NCBI RefSeq assembly: GCF_017982655.1
Contig: NZ_JABXYX010000067.1
Span: 1-41,366, forward strand
Source of the DNA: Brasilonema sp. CT11
Lineage (GTDB): Bacteria; Cyanobacteriota; Cyanobacteriia; Cyanobacteriales; Nostocaceae
Reading direction: 5' to 3'
DNA length: 41,366 nucleotides
Both the position numbers and the translations under genes were made by a program. The notes under the pieces were generated by a model that worked only from the letters and a program-made list of their open reading frames with translations, searched no databases and was not told where the DNA came from. This document shows positions 17,794 through 25,870 of the stretch, piece by piece (the first letter of the stretch is position 1; each line of letters starts with the position of its first letter).

Positions 17794-18477
17794 CTATCGC
17801 TGTTGCACTTGTACTCTTCTTACCCGTCCTAAGTCAACTTGTTGGACAGTGCCATCATTCATTTCTATGCGAAGTGTTCCTTTATTTGGTACTGTCAGCA
17901 CTGAAGCACTACTTCCACCAGGAGATGATTGAGCACCTGATAAATTAACAGCACCACGAACTTGTACTTTGTAAGAACCTATTTCCTGTCTACTAACACT
18001 AACTATTTGCGGTTTGATTCGCATTATTACAGGTATTTGGCGTCTGAATTGCAGACGTTTAACTTCTCGCTCACTCTGTGCAAAACCAGGAACAGTAGCA
18101 CCTTTAGGGCTTAGGCTTCCAATTTTTTGAGCATCAGTGTCAAATAAGTCAACATGGGCTTCTACCATTCCTCCTTCTTGGCAAAAAGCATCTACGGTAA
18201 CTACAACTTCTCCCGGTCCTGCCATGAAGGTATAGAAGTGTTCGTTTAAACTATCTTTATCTATAGAACCTGTTATTTCATTTGAGGTTAGTGGCGTTGG
18301 TTTATCTCGATCTGTTGATTGAGCTTTAACTAAATTGACAGAAGTACTAAGAACTATTAATAAACAGGATGCTGTAGTTACAAGATATTTTTGAAACTGA
18401 TTTTTTTGATACTTTGGATGTGTTATTTTCACTACTTTTCGCCTCAACAAGAGTTTTAGTTTTGGTCTATTTAGCAA
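17794..18477 (-). CDS. Secreted beta-rich protein, PPC-like, last gene of the CHASE2-CHAT module
   Basis: This 227-residue protein has a basic N-terminus and a hydrophobic signal segment (about 30-52, LVTTASCLLIVLSTSVNLV) with likely cleavage at VKAQ. The mature part begins with PLTSNEITGSIDKDSLNEHF and FMAGPGEVVVTVDAF, a pattern like bacterial pre-peptidase C-terminal (PPC) beta-domains. Beta segments follow to a Gly/Ser-rich linker and a basic end (RVRRVQVQQR). It lies 87 bp downstream of the DUF928 gene on the same strand, probably in one operon. The PPC comparison is by eye. Function is unknown, and a periplasmic or surface partner of the sensor protease is possible. Confidence 0.65.
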   Translation of the reverse strand: MLNRPKLKLLLRRKVVKITHPKYQKNQFQKYLVTTASCLLIVLSTSVNLVKAQSTDRDKPTPLTSNEITGSIDKDSLNEHFYTFMAGPGEVVVTVDAFCQEGGMVEAHVDLFDTDAQKIGSLSPKGATVPGFAQSEREVKRLQFRRQIPVIMRIKPQIVSVSRQEIGSYKVQVRGAVNLSGAQSSPGGSSASVLTVPNKGTLRIEMNDGTVQQVDLGRVRRVQVQQR

Positions 18478-18564
18478 CTTGCATCAATCACTCATCGCAG
18501 GTTCTACACTTTTATGCATTGAGTAACAAAACTTCACAGCCAATTGCTAACTAAAACATCAAGT

Positions 18565-19266
18565 TTATTGTTTGAGAGTGCAGCATGGGACAATTTTCTC
18601 AGGAGCGATCGCTCTCAAATTCAGAGATTGCAACAAATTAGTCCAGCCAGTATCATTGGTATGGCGCATCTCCAACTGTAGCGCCAAAGCATCAACCCAA
18701 AACCCTTCTTTGATATATAACTCTGCACGTTCCTGTTGTGATTTTTTCTCTAATTGACGTACAAGAGTAGGACTTGGTTCTATTCGTCGTATCCATCCGT
18801 CAACACCAGCATTATTAGTTCCGTTTTTTGTGTCACAAATAATTGTAAAAAACCAGTGATACAACTTGTTTTTCTCCAATTGTTTTGGCAAGCGCAAGCT
18901 GACAATCCCCGGAATTTCTGACAGTGTTATCTGAACTGGCTTAATGACGCCATAGCCGTTTTCGTCCTGTAACGACAATCTCGCAGCGAGGGATGAATTA
19001 GATGCATAGGGTACATAAAACAAGATTGTGGGAGATTCAGCAGTACTCAAGGCTTCGCCAGTAGCAGGTACTAAAGCGATTAAATTTTTGTTTGCAGATG
19101 TTTTTGTTGCTGGACACCTACCGCGATCGCCTCCATCTAGACGGTTCGGAGGTCTTCCGCCTCCAGATGGATCAGAGTTTGTTTGAGTTTGAGCCTGGAT
19201 TGGTAAAAAGCCAGTTGCAAAACTCATCAGTATCCAACTTAAAGAAAGAAATATGTGCCGAAACAT
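18565..19266 (-). CDS. DUF928 family secreted protein
   Basis: This 233-residue protein begins with a signal peptide (MFRHIFLSLSWILMSFATGF, cleavage near IQAQ). The DUF928 hallmarks follow: GGRPPNRLDGGDRGRCP, NLIALVPATG, SPTILFYVPY, PGIVSLRLP, YHWFFTIICD and WIRRIEP. Family members are found mainly in cyanobacteria, often next to CHASE2 or CHAT genes (recalled), and no biochemical role is known to me. Two Cys (GRCP, IICD) may form a periplasmic disulfide. It follows the CHASE2-CHAT gene by 108 bp on the same strand, so both are likely co-expressed and share the periplasm with the CHASE2 domain. Confidence 0.85.
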   Translation of the reverse strand: MFRHIFLSLSWILMSFATGFLPIQAQTQTNSDPSGGGRPPNRLDGGDRGRCPATKTSANKNLIALVPATGEALSTAESPTILFYVPYASNSSLAARLSLQDENGYGVIKPVQITLSEIPGIVSLRLPKQLEKNKLYHWFFTIICDTKNGTNNAGVDGWIRRIEPSPTLVRQLEKKSQQERAELYIKEGFWVDALALQLEMRHTNDTGWTNLLQSLNLRAIAPEKIVPCCTLKQ

Positions 19267-19374
19267 AGTTAAAAGTAGGAAATTTTAACAGTTATCAGTT
19301 TTATCACTTGAATTACGATTGCTGAGTCTTTAGGGACATGCACTCGCGTTTGGTTCGGTCGCTGCGGACTATAG

Positions 19375-21687
19375 TTACGTTGTTTGTGCGTAAGTCTTGA
19401 CAATATAAGCCATCAAAGCACCTGTCATCACCAAAGTCAGTGCTGAAGGAATCAAAGGAACCCAAACAGCTTGGGTAAAAAAGCCAAAGCAAATGCAACT
19501 ATTAGCCAAAAGTGCGACTCCGATTGAGATTCCCTGATTCCGTGGTGAACGGAATGTAAGAGCGAGAACACCTCCAACCATTGACCAGCTCCAAACCCAC
19601 AATGTGTTCCCTAATGGTGACCAGGACGACAACAAAGGTCTACGATCTAAGACAGCGCTGAGAATTTGACTGACCATTTGGGTGTGAACAATCACTCCTG
19701 GCATTTTACCTAAAGGTGTCGGGTGGTTGTCCTTGGTACTTGCACCGACATAACCAATTAGGACAATTCGATCCTTAATCAATTTGAGCAAGTCCGAATT
19801 GTGATCATTGAGAACTTGTGTCAGCGAGACTTGGGAAAACCGATCCGTTGGACGGTAATCAATGAGTAATTGATAACCTAGCACATCATCGTTGGGTAGT
19901 TGGTATCCTCCAGAATTAGGTTTCAACACCTCAAAGACAACAGAATTAATTGATAGGTTTTTACCTCGGTTAAACTCATAGCGTGTATTGGCAGACAGGT
20001 AATGGCGTATTAGCTGAAAGCTGAAAGCGTATGGTGTCGTGCAGGGTGAGTTCGCTCGATTCATAGCTTCCATAGCTAAGGCATAGCGACGTATAGTTTC
20101 ATCTGGATCGGGTACAAACGCATCACTGAAGCCCAAGCGTTCTGGGGGAACTTGAGGAGGAGGGGCAATTGTAAGCGAACCATTGGACTCACCAACTTTA
20201 CATATGACAACAGTGCGATCGCTATGACGCAAACGTTCAACTAAGTTATCCCAGCCTTCTTTCTGACGACTATCTCGATAAATATCCAGACCGATGACTT
20301 TTGGTTGATATTTCTCTAGTTTCGTCAACAGCTGCTCTACTGTCCGGTCACTAAGTGGCTTGTCAAATTGTTTCACATCATCATCATTGACGGTGACAAC
20401 TAAAATGTGCTTGTCCTGTGTTCCTGAATTTGGTCGCAGCCGCATAACTGTATCATAAGTGTTTAACTCCCAACTTTGCAGTATCCCCTGCGAGCGTGTT
20501 CCCATCACCAAGCTGGTGACAACCAAACTTGTTGCCAAAATTGTTTGAGCGCGACGCCAGAAAAAGACTCTTGGGCGAGAAGGTTGTGTCAGGGGAACTG
20601 GTGTTCTAGATGCGCCTAACTCTGCCCATGTTAAAGGTACAGCACAGCGATGTTGGCAAATCACTGGTAACCAGCTCGCACAGGGAAATTCATTTTCTAG
20701 ACCTTGCAGTCGTTGTCGTGCTTCTTGTACCGCCCCATACAGAGGCTTACCACTAGCAAATGCTTGCAGAAAATACTTCAAAAATGTTTGTGCTACCTTG
20801 TCTGGTACTAGCTCCCGCATGACGATCATTTGTGGAATATGCAGATGTAGTAGCTCCCACGCTAATCCTAAACCATCACAGGAGTTGAAAATTGCCAATT
20901 GCAACCCACCTGCAACTGCTGTTTGTAAAGCATATCTGAGTTCCTCAAGAGATAAGCTATCAGTTTGGTTGAGATAAATTCGTCCCTTTTCACCCTCAGT
21001 CTGACTATGACCGGCAAAAAATAAAATATCCCAGTGTTTTTCCCAAAGCTGGTCGTTTAACTCTTGGCGTTGTGGTTCTACAAGAATTATGGTTTGTGCG
21101 TCAGGTAAATTCTCTAGCTGTTGCTTGTCTTCCTCAAGTTTAATGCCTTCGCTATTGCCCAGAATCGCGAGAATTTTCACTTTGTTTTCACGGATTGACT
21201 TCTGCTCCTGTCGTGCGTATTCTAGAGTAGCAAGTCCAATTTCCGCAAATTTGTAGCGCTCTAACAAATCCCAATGATGCCAAGGTAACTGCCATACTTG
21301 CTGGTTGTCGGTACAAATGAGCACCCGCACCTGGTCGGATATGCTGATTTTTTCTAGCCACTTCTCGCGAATAGAGCAAAAGGACTCTGTTTTGAGCCAA
21401 CTATTTAGGCGATCGCCCAACTCCTTATCTTGGGTACTGCACTCCTCCCTCAGCTTTCTGAGGGAACCATCAATTCTGAATCGTTTAACTTTAATCTCAC
21501 GAGTCACCTTTCCCAAGCTGCGATAAGTTTCCTGCCAACCACTATACTGTTTGACAAGTTCGGGTGCGCTTGGTAAGTTACCAGTAATTTCCGTTTCGGG
21601 ACGTTCACCTTCTGCGCCAATTTCTAGCGTGACTCGAAAGCCCTGTTGGAAATCACCATCTAATTTGAGGACAATTAATTTAGTCAT
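19375..21687 (-). CDS. CHAT protease fused to a CHASE2 membrane sensor
   Basis: This 770-residue membrane receptor-protease has an N-terminal CHAT domain (about 100-345) with His227 in FFAGHSQTEG and Cys270 in IFNSCDGLGLA, so the catalytic pair is intact. A first membrane helix (about 381-396, TILATSLVVTSLVM) leads to a CHASE2 domain (about 400-680: WELNTYDTVMRLRP, VIGLDIYRD, GVIVHTQMVSQIL). Three closing helices lie at about 690-765. By CHASE2 topology the sensor is periplasmic and the protease cytoplasmic, an input-output layout normally seen with kinases or cyclases. The start codon lies inside a heptamer repeat. DUF1822 is 52 bp upstream and DUF928 108 bp downstream, the gene company I recall for this type in cyanobacteria. 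Ligand and substrate are unknown. Confidence 0.88.
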   Translation of the reverse strand: MTKLIVLKLDGDFQQGFRVTLEIGAEGERPETEITGNLPSAPELVKQYSGWQETYRSLGKVTREIKVKRFRIDGSLRKLREECSTQDKELGDRLNSWLKTESFCSIREKWLEKISISDQVRVLICTDNQQVWQLPWHHWDLLERYKFAEIGLATLEYARQEQKSIRENKVKILAILGNSEGIKLEEDKQQLENLPDAQTIILVEPQRQELNDQLWEKHWDILFFAGHSQTEGEKGRIYLNQTDSLSLEELRYALQTAVAGGLQLAIFNSCDGLGLAWELLHLHIPQMIVMRELVPDKVAQTFLKYFLQAFASGKPLYGAVQEARQRLQGLENEFPCASWLPVICQHRCAVPLTWAELGASRTPVPLTQPSRPRVFFWRRAQTILATSLVVTSLVMGTRSQGILQSWELNTYDTVMRLRPNSGTQDKHILVVTVNDDDVKQFDKPLSDRTVEQLLTKLEKYQPKVIGLDIYRDSRQKEGWDNLVERLRHSDRTVVICKVGESNGSLTIAPPPQVPPERLGFSDAFVPDPDETIRRYALAMEAMNRANSPCTTPYAFSFQLIRHYLSANTRYEFNRGKNLSINSVVFEVLKPNSGGYQLPNDDVLGYQLLIDYRPTDRFSQVSLTQVLNDHNSDLLKLIKDRIVLIGYVGASTKDNHPTPLGKMPGVIVHTQMVSQILSAVLDRRPLLSSWSPLGNTLWVWSWSMVGGVLALTFRSPRNQGISIGVALLANSCICFGFFTQAVWVPLIPSALTLVMTGALMAYIVKTYAQTT

Positions 21688-21711
21688 TGATCATTAGTCA
21701 TTAGTCATTGG
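21684..21711. repeat. Heptamer array (TCATTAG-type) overlapping the CHASE2-CHAT start codon
   Basis: Four 7-base units, TCATTGA, TCATTAG, TCATTAG and TCATTGG, run from the start codon of the CHASE2-CHAT gene (21685-21687 is its ATG on the minus strand) into the 52-bp gap to DUF1822. Unit number would change the ribosome-binding region. Confidence 0.85.
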
Positions 21712-21739
21712 TGATTCTTTACAAAGAAGGAAAGGACAA

Positions 21740-22663
21740 CTAAATGACAAAATTTTCTGTGACGCTGACATCACCAAGAGCAACTTTAACGCTAAAACTG
21801 TCTCCTAGCTCCCCACTAAACTCTAATTGAATACTTTGATTGTCGCTTCCTGCATGGGTATTGATGACTGCTTCTCCATTTTCATCCAGCACCATGAGTT
21901 GCAAATTCGAGGGTAGATATGTATAACCTTGTGGGGGTTGCACTTCCACGCTGATGTCTATTTCCACCTCAGATGCTGGGCTAATTGCTACAATCATCGT
22001 GACTGCTTGATTCGGTGTTCCCAGTGCAATCAGCTTGCACCGCTTAACTTCCACAGCTTTTCTAAAGCTGAAGGCGAGCTGAGTTGCTTTTGGATCAAAA
22101 ATGGTATCCAAGGCTTGCCAACTTGTTTCAAAAATATTTTCAAACCATTTGCTTAGATTGATTGCGGGTCTAATTTGATTCAAGTGTCTGGGCAATTCTT
22201 CGAGCGATCGCAACTGGCTCAAAGGTAACTCAAACGATGTCACCTTTTCCACAAATCCCAGCAATGTTGCTTCTCGCAATGATTCAGAAAGCTGCACTGC
22301 AACGTAGCCAATCCGTTCTGACCAGACTTCTGCGGGAATACAGACAAATTCTGTATTAAATAACACTTGTCTGCACTCCAACTTACCGCGATTTTTCACC
22401 ACCAAATCGGCAACATCCATCAGCATCTGCATTGCAGGGTTGCAACTGTCGCTTGTCTCCCACTCCGTTTCAAATCCTCGGCACTGTAGATAAAAATTCA
22501 CTGCATACACTGCTAGAGTATTGAGATAAACTTGTTTGGCTTTTTGAGGATTGACTTGGTAACGTCGAAACTGTTCTGCTCGTGAATGGGCTGATAAAGC
22601 AAGCGGAACAGTGAAACTCCAGCACTCAATTTGATGGTTCATGGTTGATTGAGGGACGTTCAT
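21740..22663 (-). CDS. DUF1822 family protein
   Basis: This protein of about 307 residues shows the DUF1822 pattern: an early PL..HS.AE.FR segment (VPLALSAHSRAEQFRRYQ), KVYLNTLAVYAVNFYL-like text at about 43-58, VLFNTEFVCIPAEVW, IGYVAVQLSESLREATLLGF and a beta-rich C-terminus (about 225-307, PPQGYTYLPSNLQL). The start MNVPQSTMNHQIE at 22663 is preferred over an upstream ATG at 22810, whose extra 49 codons run through repeat DNA. The family is cyanobacterial and of unknown function; it is often found beside CHASE2 proteins (recalled). The soluble, cytoplasmic-looking protein sits between the sigma factor and the CHAT receptor, so it could be a substrate or regulator of the protease. That is inference. 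Confidence 0.85.
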   Translation of the reverse strand: MNVPQSTMNHQIECWSFTVPLALSAHSRAEQFRRYQVNPQKAKQVYLNTLAVYAVNFYLQCRGFETEWETSDSCNPAMQMLMDVADLVVKNRGKLECRQVLFNTEFVCIPAEVWSERIGYVAVQLSESLREATLLGFVEKVTSFELPLSQLRSLEELPRHLNQIRPAINLSKWFENIFETSWQALDTIFDPKATQLAFSFRKAVEVKRCKLIALGTPNQAVTMIVAISPASEVEIDISVEVQPPQGYTYLPSNLQLMVLDENGEAVINTHAGSDNQSIQLEFSGELGDSFSVKVALGDVSVTENFVI

Positions 22664-23055
22664 ATTATTGTCTCTAATGGATTGAACTTTCAAGAAATAC
22701 AGGGAACAGGGAACAAAACAATTCAAAGGAGGGCTACGCCCCGCTTCGCTAACAAAAAAATTCTTAATGAGCGAATTTTGAATTGATAATTTTGAATTTG
22801 AGCGCAGCAAGTGGGAACAGGGAACAGGGAACGCTTAACTTTCAAGAAACACAGGGGTGTAAGGGTGTAAGGGAAAAAGGTGAATATTCATTCGTAGCGG
22901 GTGGCGCGCCGCCCGTGGGGTGCTTTCAAGAAACACTCTTGAAGGAGGGAAAGAGGGAGAGAAAAGTTAATGCTCAATAATTCTTTTTCCAAACTTCCAC
23001 ACTCTTTCACTCTTTTTTTTCTTTTCTTCCCATCCGTCTTTCCTTCTTACCTGTT
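22664..23055. repeat. Repeat-rich gap between sigma factor copy 2 and DUF1822
   Basis: This 392-base region holds GGGAACA heptamers (22699-22713 and 22813-22832), two copies of CTTTCAAGAAA(C/T)ACAGGG (near 22689 and 22839), a third CTTTCAAGAAACAC near 22922, and GC-rich palindromic text (GGCTACGCCCCGCTTCGCTA; GTGGCGCGCCGCC). It looks like accumulated intergenic repeat DNA. No gene is supported, although a minus-strand frame crosses part of it. Confidence 0.75.
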
Positions 23056-23958
23056 CTATATATATTGTTTGAAGTTTGGACGAAACTTTTTGCAGCAACG
23101 TTGAAAAAAACTACTCAAAGTTGGCAGTGGAATTCCCAAACTTTTGGAAATATCTTGCCAATTATCTCCGGATAATCTTGCCAATGCTATTGTAGAAAAG
23201 TTTGCATCTGGTCTATTTTTTATATGTGCCTTTTTAAAAATATTTTCATAGTCTTTTTCTAGATAATTGCGAAGATTTTCATACAAAAAATGCGTTGTTT
23301 CTTCTGGCGGAGGAAAGACTTCTAAATCAAGAAAGGAAGGCAATGTAATGAGATTTTTTGGATCAGGCTTAGAGGTTTCTAATAGAGTTTTATCTAATCT
23401 AAAATTCACCCAATTCATAAATTTTTTCTCACCTCTTTCTGGGTCATAATAGTGAATGTTTTGACAGACATAGGTCAAAGTTTTATTAACTGCTTCGTCA
23501 TAAAGTAGTTCATAAAACTGAGGAGAAAATCTTTCTCTATGAGGATGACAAAGCCTACCGGAAAGCCGAATTGCTTCAATCAGTTCTCCTAAAGCATACT
23601 GACGCAACTCAGTTGATGGTAGGTGATGTTGAGCCTCTAGTGCTAAATGTTTCAGTTGAACATCATCCAGGATTTCCCTAAAAGCTTGATTCCGTAGGTT
23701 ATTAGTCCATACCCTCACATTTGTCCGTTTCGGATTGTATTGGTTGATTTGTTCATCAATGTCACACAACAGCTGCTGTCGGACTTGTTCGTAAATTTTT
23801 TGATAAACGCCAAATAGAGGTTGATTTCCTAGTGGACGGCAAATTTTGCGCGATCGCAGGATTTCATCAACCAACTGTGTCAAGACTAACTGTCGCCCCT
23901 CAGTGTGAGGAGCGTGCTGTTGCACCTCTGTTACTAGTTGTTCGAGTCGTTTATCCAT
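23056..23958 (-). CDS. Sigma-70-like transcription factor, copy 2 (heads the DUF1822/CHASE2-CHAT module)
   Basis: This 300-residue paralogue of the product of 9713-10609 is similar along its whole length. It starts MDKRLEQLVTEVQQH and shares LTQLVDEILRSRKICRP, TELRQYALGELIEAIRLSG, HPHRERFSPQFY, EAVNKTLTYVCQ, YDPERGEKKFMNWVNFRLD and a C-terminal helix-turn-helix-like segment (LARLSGDNWQDISKSLGIPL). The middle linker (about 215-245) differs most between the copies. It precedes DUF1822 on the same strand across a 392-bp repeat-rich gap. The duplication suggests that each module has its own sigma-like regulator. It is possibly an alternative sigma factor; anti-sigma control is not visible. Confidence 0.75.
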   Translation of the reverse strand: MDKRLEQLVTEVQQHAPHTEGRQLVLTQLVDEILRSRKICRPLGNQPLFGVYQKIYEQVRQQLLCDIDEQINQYNPKRTNVRVWTNNLRNQAFREILDDVQLKHLALEAQHHLPSTELRQYALGELIEAIRLSGRLCHPHRERFSPQFYELLYDEAVNKTLTYVCQNIHYYDPERGEKKFMNWVNFRLDKTLLETSKPDPKNLITLPSFLDLEVFPPPEETTHFLYENLRNYLEKDYENIFKKAHIKNRPDANFSTIALARLSGDNWQDISKSLGIPLPTLSSFFQRCCKKFRPNFKQYI

Positions 23959-24399
23959 AGTCTTGAAAGTAGCACTCTCGTTGCAACTCTTTAACTAGAG
24001 GTTGCTGCGGTTTAGAGGTTAGAAAACGTTGCTTCAACAACCCCATGCTCAGATAATCTGACTTTTCACGTCATATAGTTAAACGACAAAGGTTAAAGAG
24101 AAAAGGGCAGCCTTTACCGCTTGATCCTAAAGCCGCTTTTAAGACGAACCGTAAAAAGTAAGTTAGAGAATGGGTTCGTTAAACCTTCACTGTCTTTGCT
24201 GCGTGCGTCTTGTGTCTTACACACTTTCCTTATCCCCAGTCCTTTATCGGGTTTGGTGAACCAAGGTACGTTGTAAGCTCGAATCATAATCCTGTGATTG
24301 TAACTCCACGTATAGCGCCAGTAGTTATGTGTTTTTTTACAAAAATTAATATTTGAACTGATAAAGTTGCTTATTTTGCTTGTACAAGTCCCATATCTA
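23959..24399. other. Intergenic region without a supported gene
   Basis: About 440 bases upstream of sigma factor copy 2, which should include its promoter. A 105-codon minus-strand frame (24114-24431) crosses the region but overlaps the tyrosinase terminator, has an odd Lys/Arg/Asn composition and no ribosome-binding site. I do not accept it as a gene. Confidence 0.5.
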
Positions 24400-24435
24400 A
24401 AAAGAAAGGTGAAGACAGTTTTAGTCTCCACCTTT
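24400..24435 (-). terminator. Rho-independent terminator of the tyrosinase gene
   Basis: On the minus strand, AAAGGTGGAGAC, a 7-base loop and GTCTTCACCTTT pair with one mismatch, then CTTTTTAG follows at once. It begins 11 bp after the tyrosinase stop codon, as expected for an intrinsic terminator. Confidence 0.8.
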
Positions 24436-24445
24436 ACTCTTCAAG

Positions 24446-25870
24446 TTAGAAAGTATAAACAGAAATTTTCTGGAAGCGCACTTCGGAAAGTGGCTTGTCT
24501 TGATAGGTTGTCACTAGGCTGATCCGGAATTGACCAGACCATTTGCCTTGTTTTTGTAGAGCCTCCACAACCTTAGTTGCTTCCAAGACAACTGTCGGTT
24601 TTGGATGCTTCTCACCAGTGTCATGGTTGCCATGCTCGTGAGCCATGTGTTCGTCATGTCCAGAGTGCTCTTCAGCATGTGAGTGATTATGAGGTTCCAT
24701 TGCGAATAACCCTATGGTTCCAACATAATTCTCTTGTTTAGGTGCTGAGTTATCATCCGGCAGATTGAGGTATACTTCATAATTCACGCCAGGCGGCTTT
24801 TCATATTCAATGCCTTCAAATGCAAGCATAACTCTCTGGTTTTCCACCGGTAAGGCAGTGAATGCTGATCTTTGTGGGATGGGAGAAATTGAAAACTTAG
24901 CTGTACTTGCTGTGAGCTGAATAACTTTTCCTTGTGGCGTAGATCCAAGGAACTGAGGCTGAGTTGAGCGTGGTGCAACAAATGACACGGTAGGTGGTGG
25001 GGGAGTTGGAGTCATCGGCTTATCGTCGTAAATATAATTTAACTGTGAAGCTGTATCTAAGATATCTTTACCTGACATTTCCTGTTTTTGACCGTTTTCA
25101 TTAAAGAAGATAAACTTAGTATTCATCCATGCTGAATTATTGACTGGATTAGAACGACCCTGACCTTGGTTCAACCACTGCTGCCATAATCGATCAATAT
25201 TGGAGTGATGTAGCCAGAAAATTGGGTCACGAGCAGCTAACAAAGGATCGCTCATCCAACCTGCTCCTCCTCCTATATCCACATGAATGACATTGTGAGG
25301 CTGGTTTTCCAGTTGCCCTGTAACATTAGGATTCGCAAACTGCATTGGCTGAGGCACTACGCCTCCACCAAAGGAAGGAGCCAAAGAACCTATATCAGAA
25401 AAGAAATTTACGTAGCTTAATGTACGTCTATAGTCCACCGAGTTTGCTGATAGTGCTTGCCCTTGATTGATTTGGTTTCTGCGCTGACTCACATACAACG
25501 TATTTGAACTATTTGCAGGAATGCGAAACGGCTCTGGTAAAACACGCTGATTTGGCTCAGAATAATTCCAGTAGGGAAGTGAAAAGTTAGAATCTCCTGA
25601 GGCAGATCGCACAATTCGCTCGAAAAAGTAAATATACATTCGATGCCAAGACAAGAAGAAGAAGCTTCGGTGCTGACATTGATTCCAAAATTGATTAAAG
25701 GTAGGATTTCTCAGTGAAGTCCCGTGAATGTTTGCCTGAAATATCCATCCAGTTGGATCGTTTTGATTGGCATTGGAGCGAGCTTTCATCACCTCCACAC
25801 CCTTACGATATGCGGCAATTTCTGAGCCACCACTCTCTAATATCTTGTAAATGTTGCGACGAGTCTGCAT
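24446..25870 (-). CDS. Tyrosinase-family type 3 copper oxidase with a histidine-rich C-terminal segment
   Basis: This 474-residue protein has both copper sites. CuA is His49 (ANIHG), His67 (CQHRSF) and His76 (SWHRMYIYFFER). CuB is His192 and His196 (PHNVIH) and the His221-His222 pair (FWLHHSNIDRLW). Cys65 next to His67 could form the thioether link known in some family members. The C-terminal domain (about 285-474) resembles the lid of plant-type polyphenol oxidases (VMLAFEGIEYEK, YEVYLNLPDD, FRISLVTTYQ). It contains a His-rich stretch (about 393-425, HNHSHAEEHSGHDEH and on), which may bind copper. No signal peptide is seen. The likely reaction is oxidation of phenols to quinones; the natural substrate is unknown. 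It is a single-gene unit with its own terminator. Confidence 0.9.
   Translation of the reverse strand: MQTRRNIYKILESGGSEIAAYRKGVEVMKARSNANQNDPTGWIFQANIHGTSLRNPTFNQFWNQCQHRSFFFLSWHRMYIYFFERIVRSASGDSNFSLPYWNYSEPNQRVLPEPFRIPANSSNTLYVSQRRNQINQGQALSANSVDYRRTLSYVNFFSDIGSLAPSFGGGVVPQPMQFANPNVTGQLENQPHNVIHVDIGGGAGWMSDPLLAARDPIFWLHHSNIDRLWQQWLNQGQGRSNPVNNSAWMNTKFIFFNENGQKQEMSGKDILDTASQLNYIYDDKPMTPTPPPPTVSFVAPRSTQPQFLGSTPQGKVIQLTASTAKFSISPIPQRSAFTALPVENQRVMLAFEGIEYEKPPGVNYEVYLNLPDDNSAPKQENYVGTIGLFAMEPHNHSHAEEHSGHDEHMAHEHGNHDTGEKHPKPTVVLEATKVVEALQKQGKWSGQFRISLVTTYQDKPLSEVRFQKISVYTF

Noticed and set aside
22783-22980. 65-codon plus-strand frame in the repeat-rich gap
   Set aside because: It consists of translated GGGAACA heptamers and palindromic repeats.
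24114-24431. 105-codon minus-strand frame downstream of the tyrosinase
   Set aside because: It begins within the tyrosinase terminator, has no ribosome-binding site and an incoherent composition; no family resemblance.
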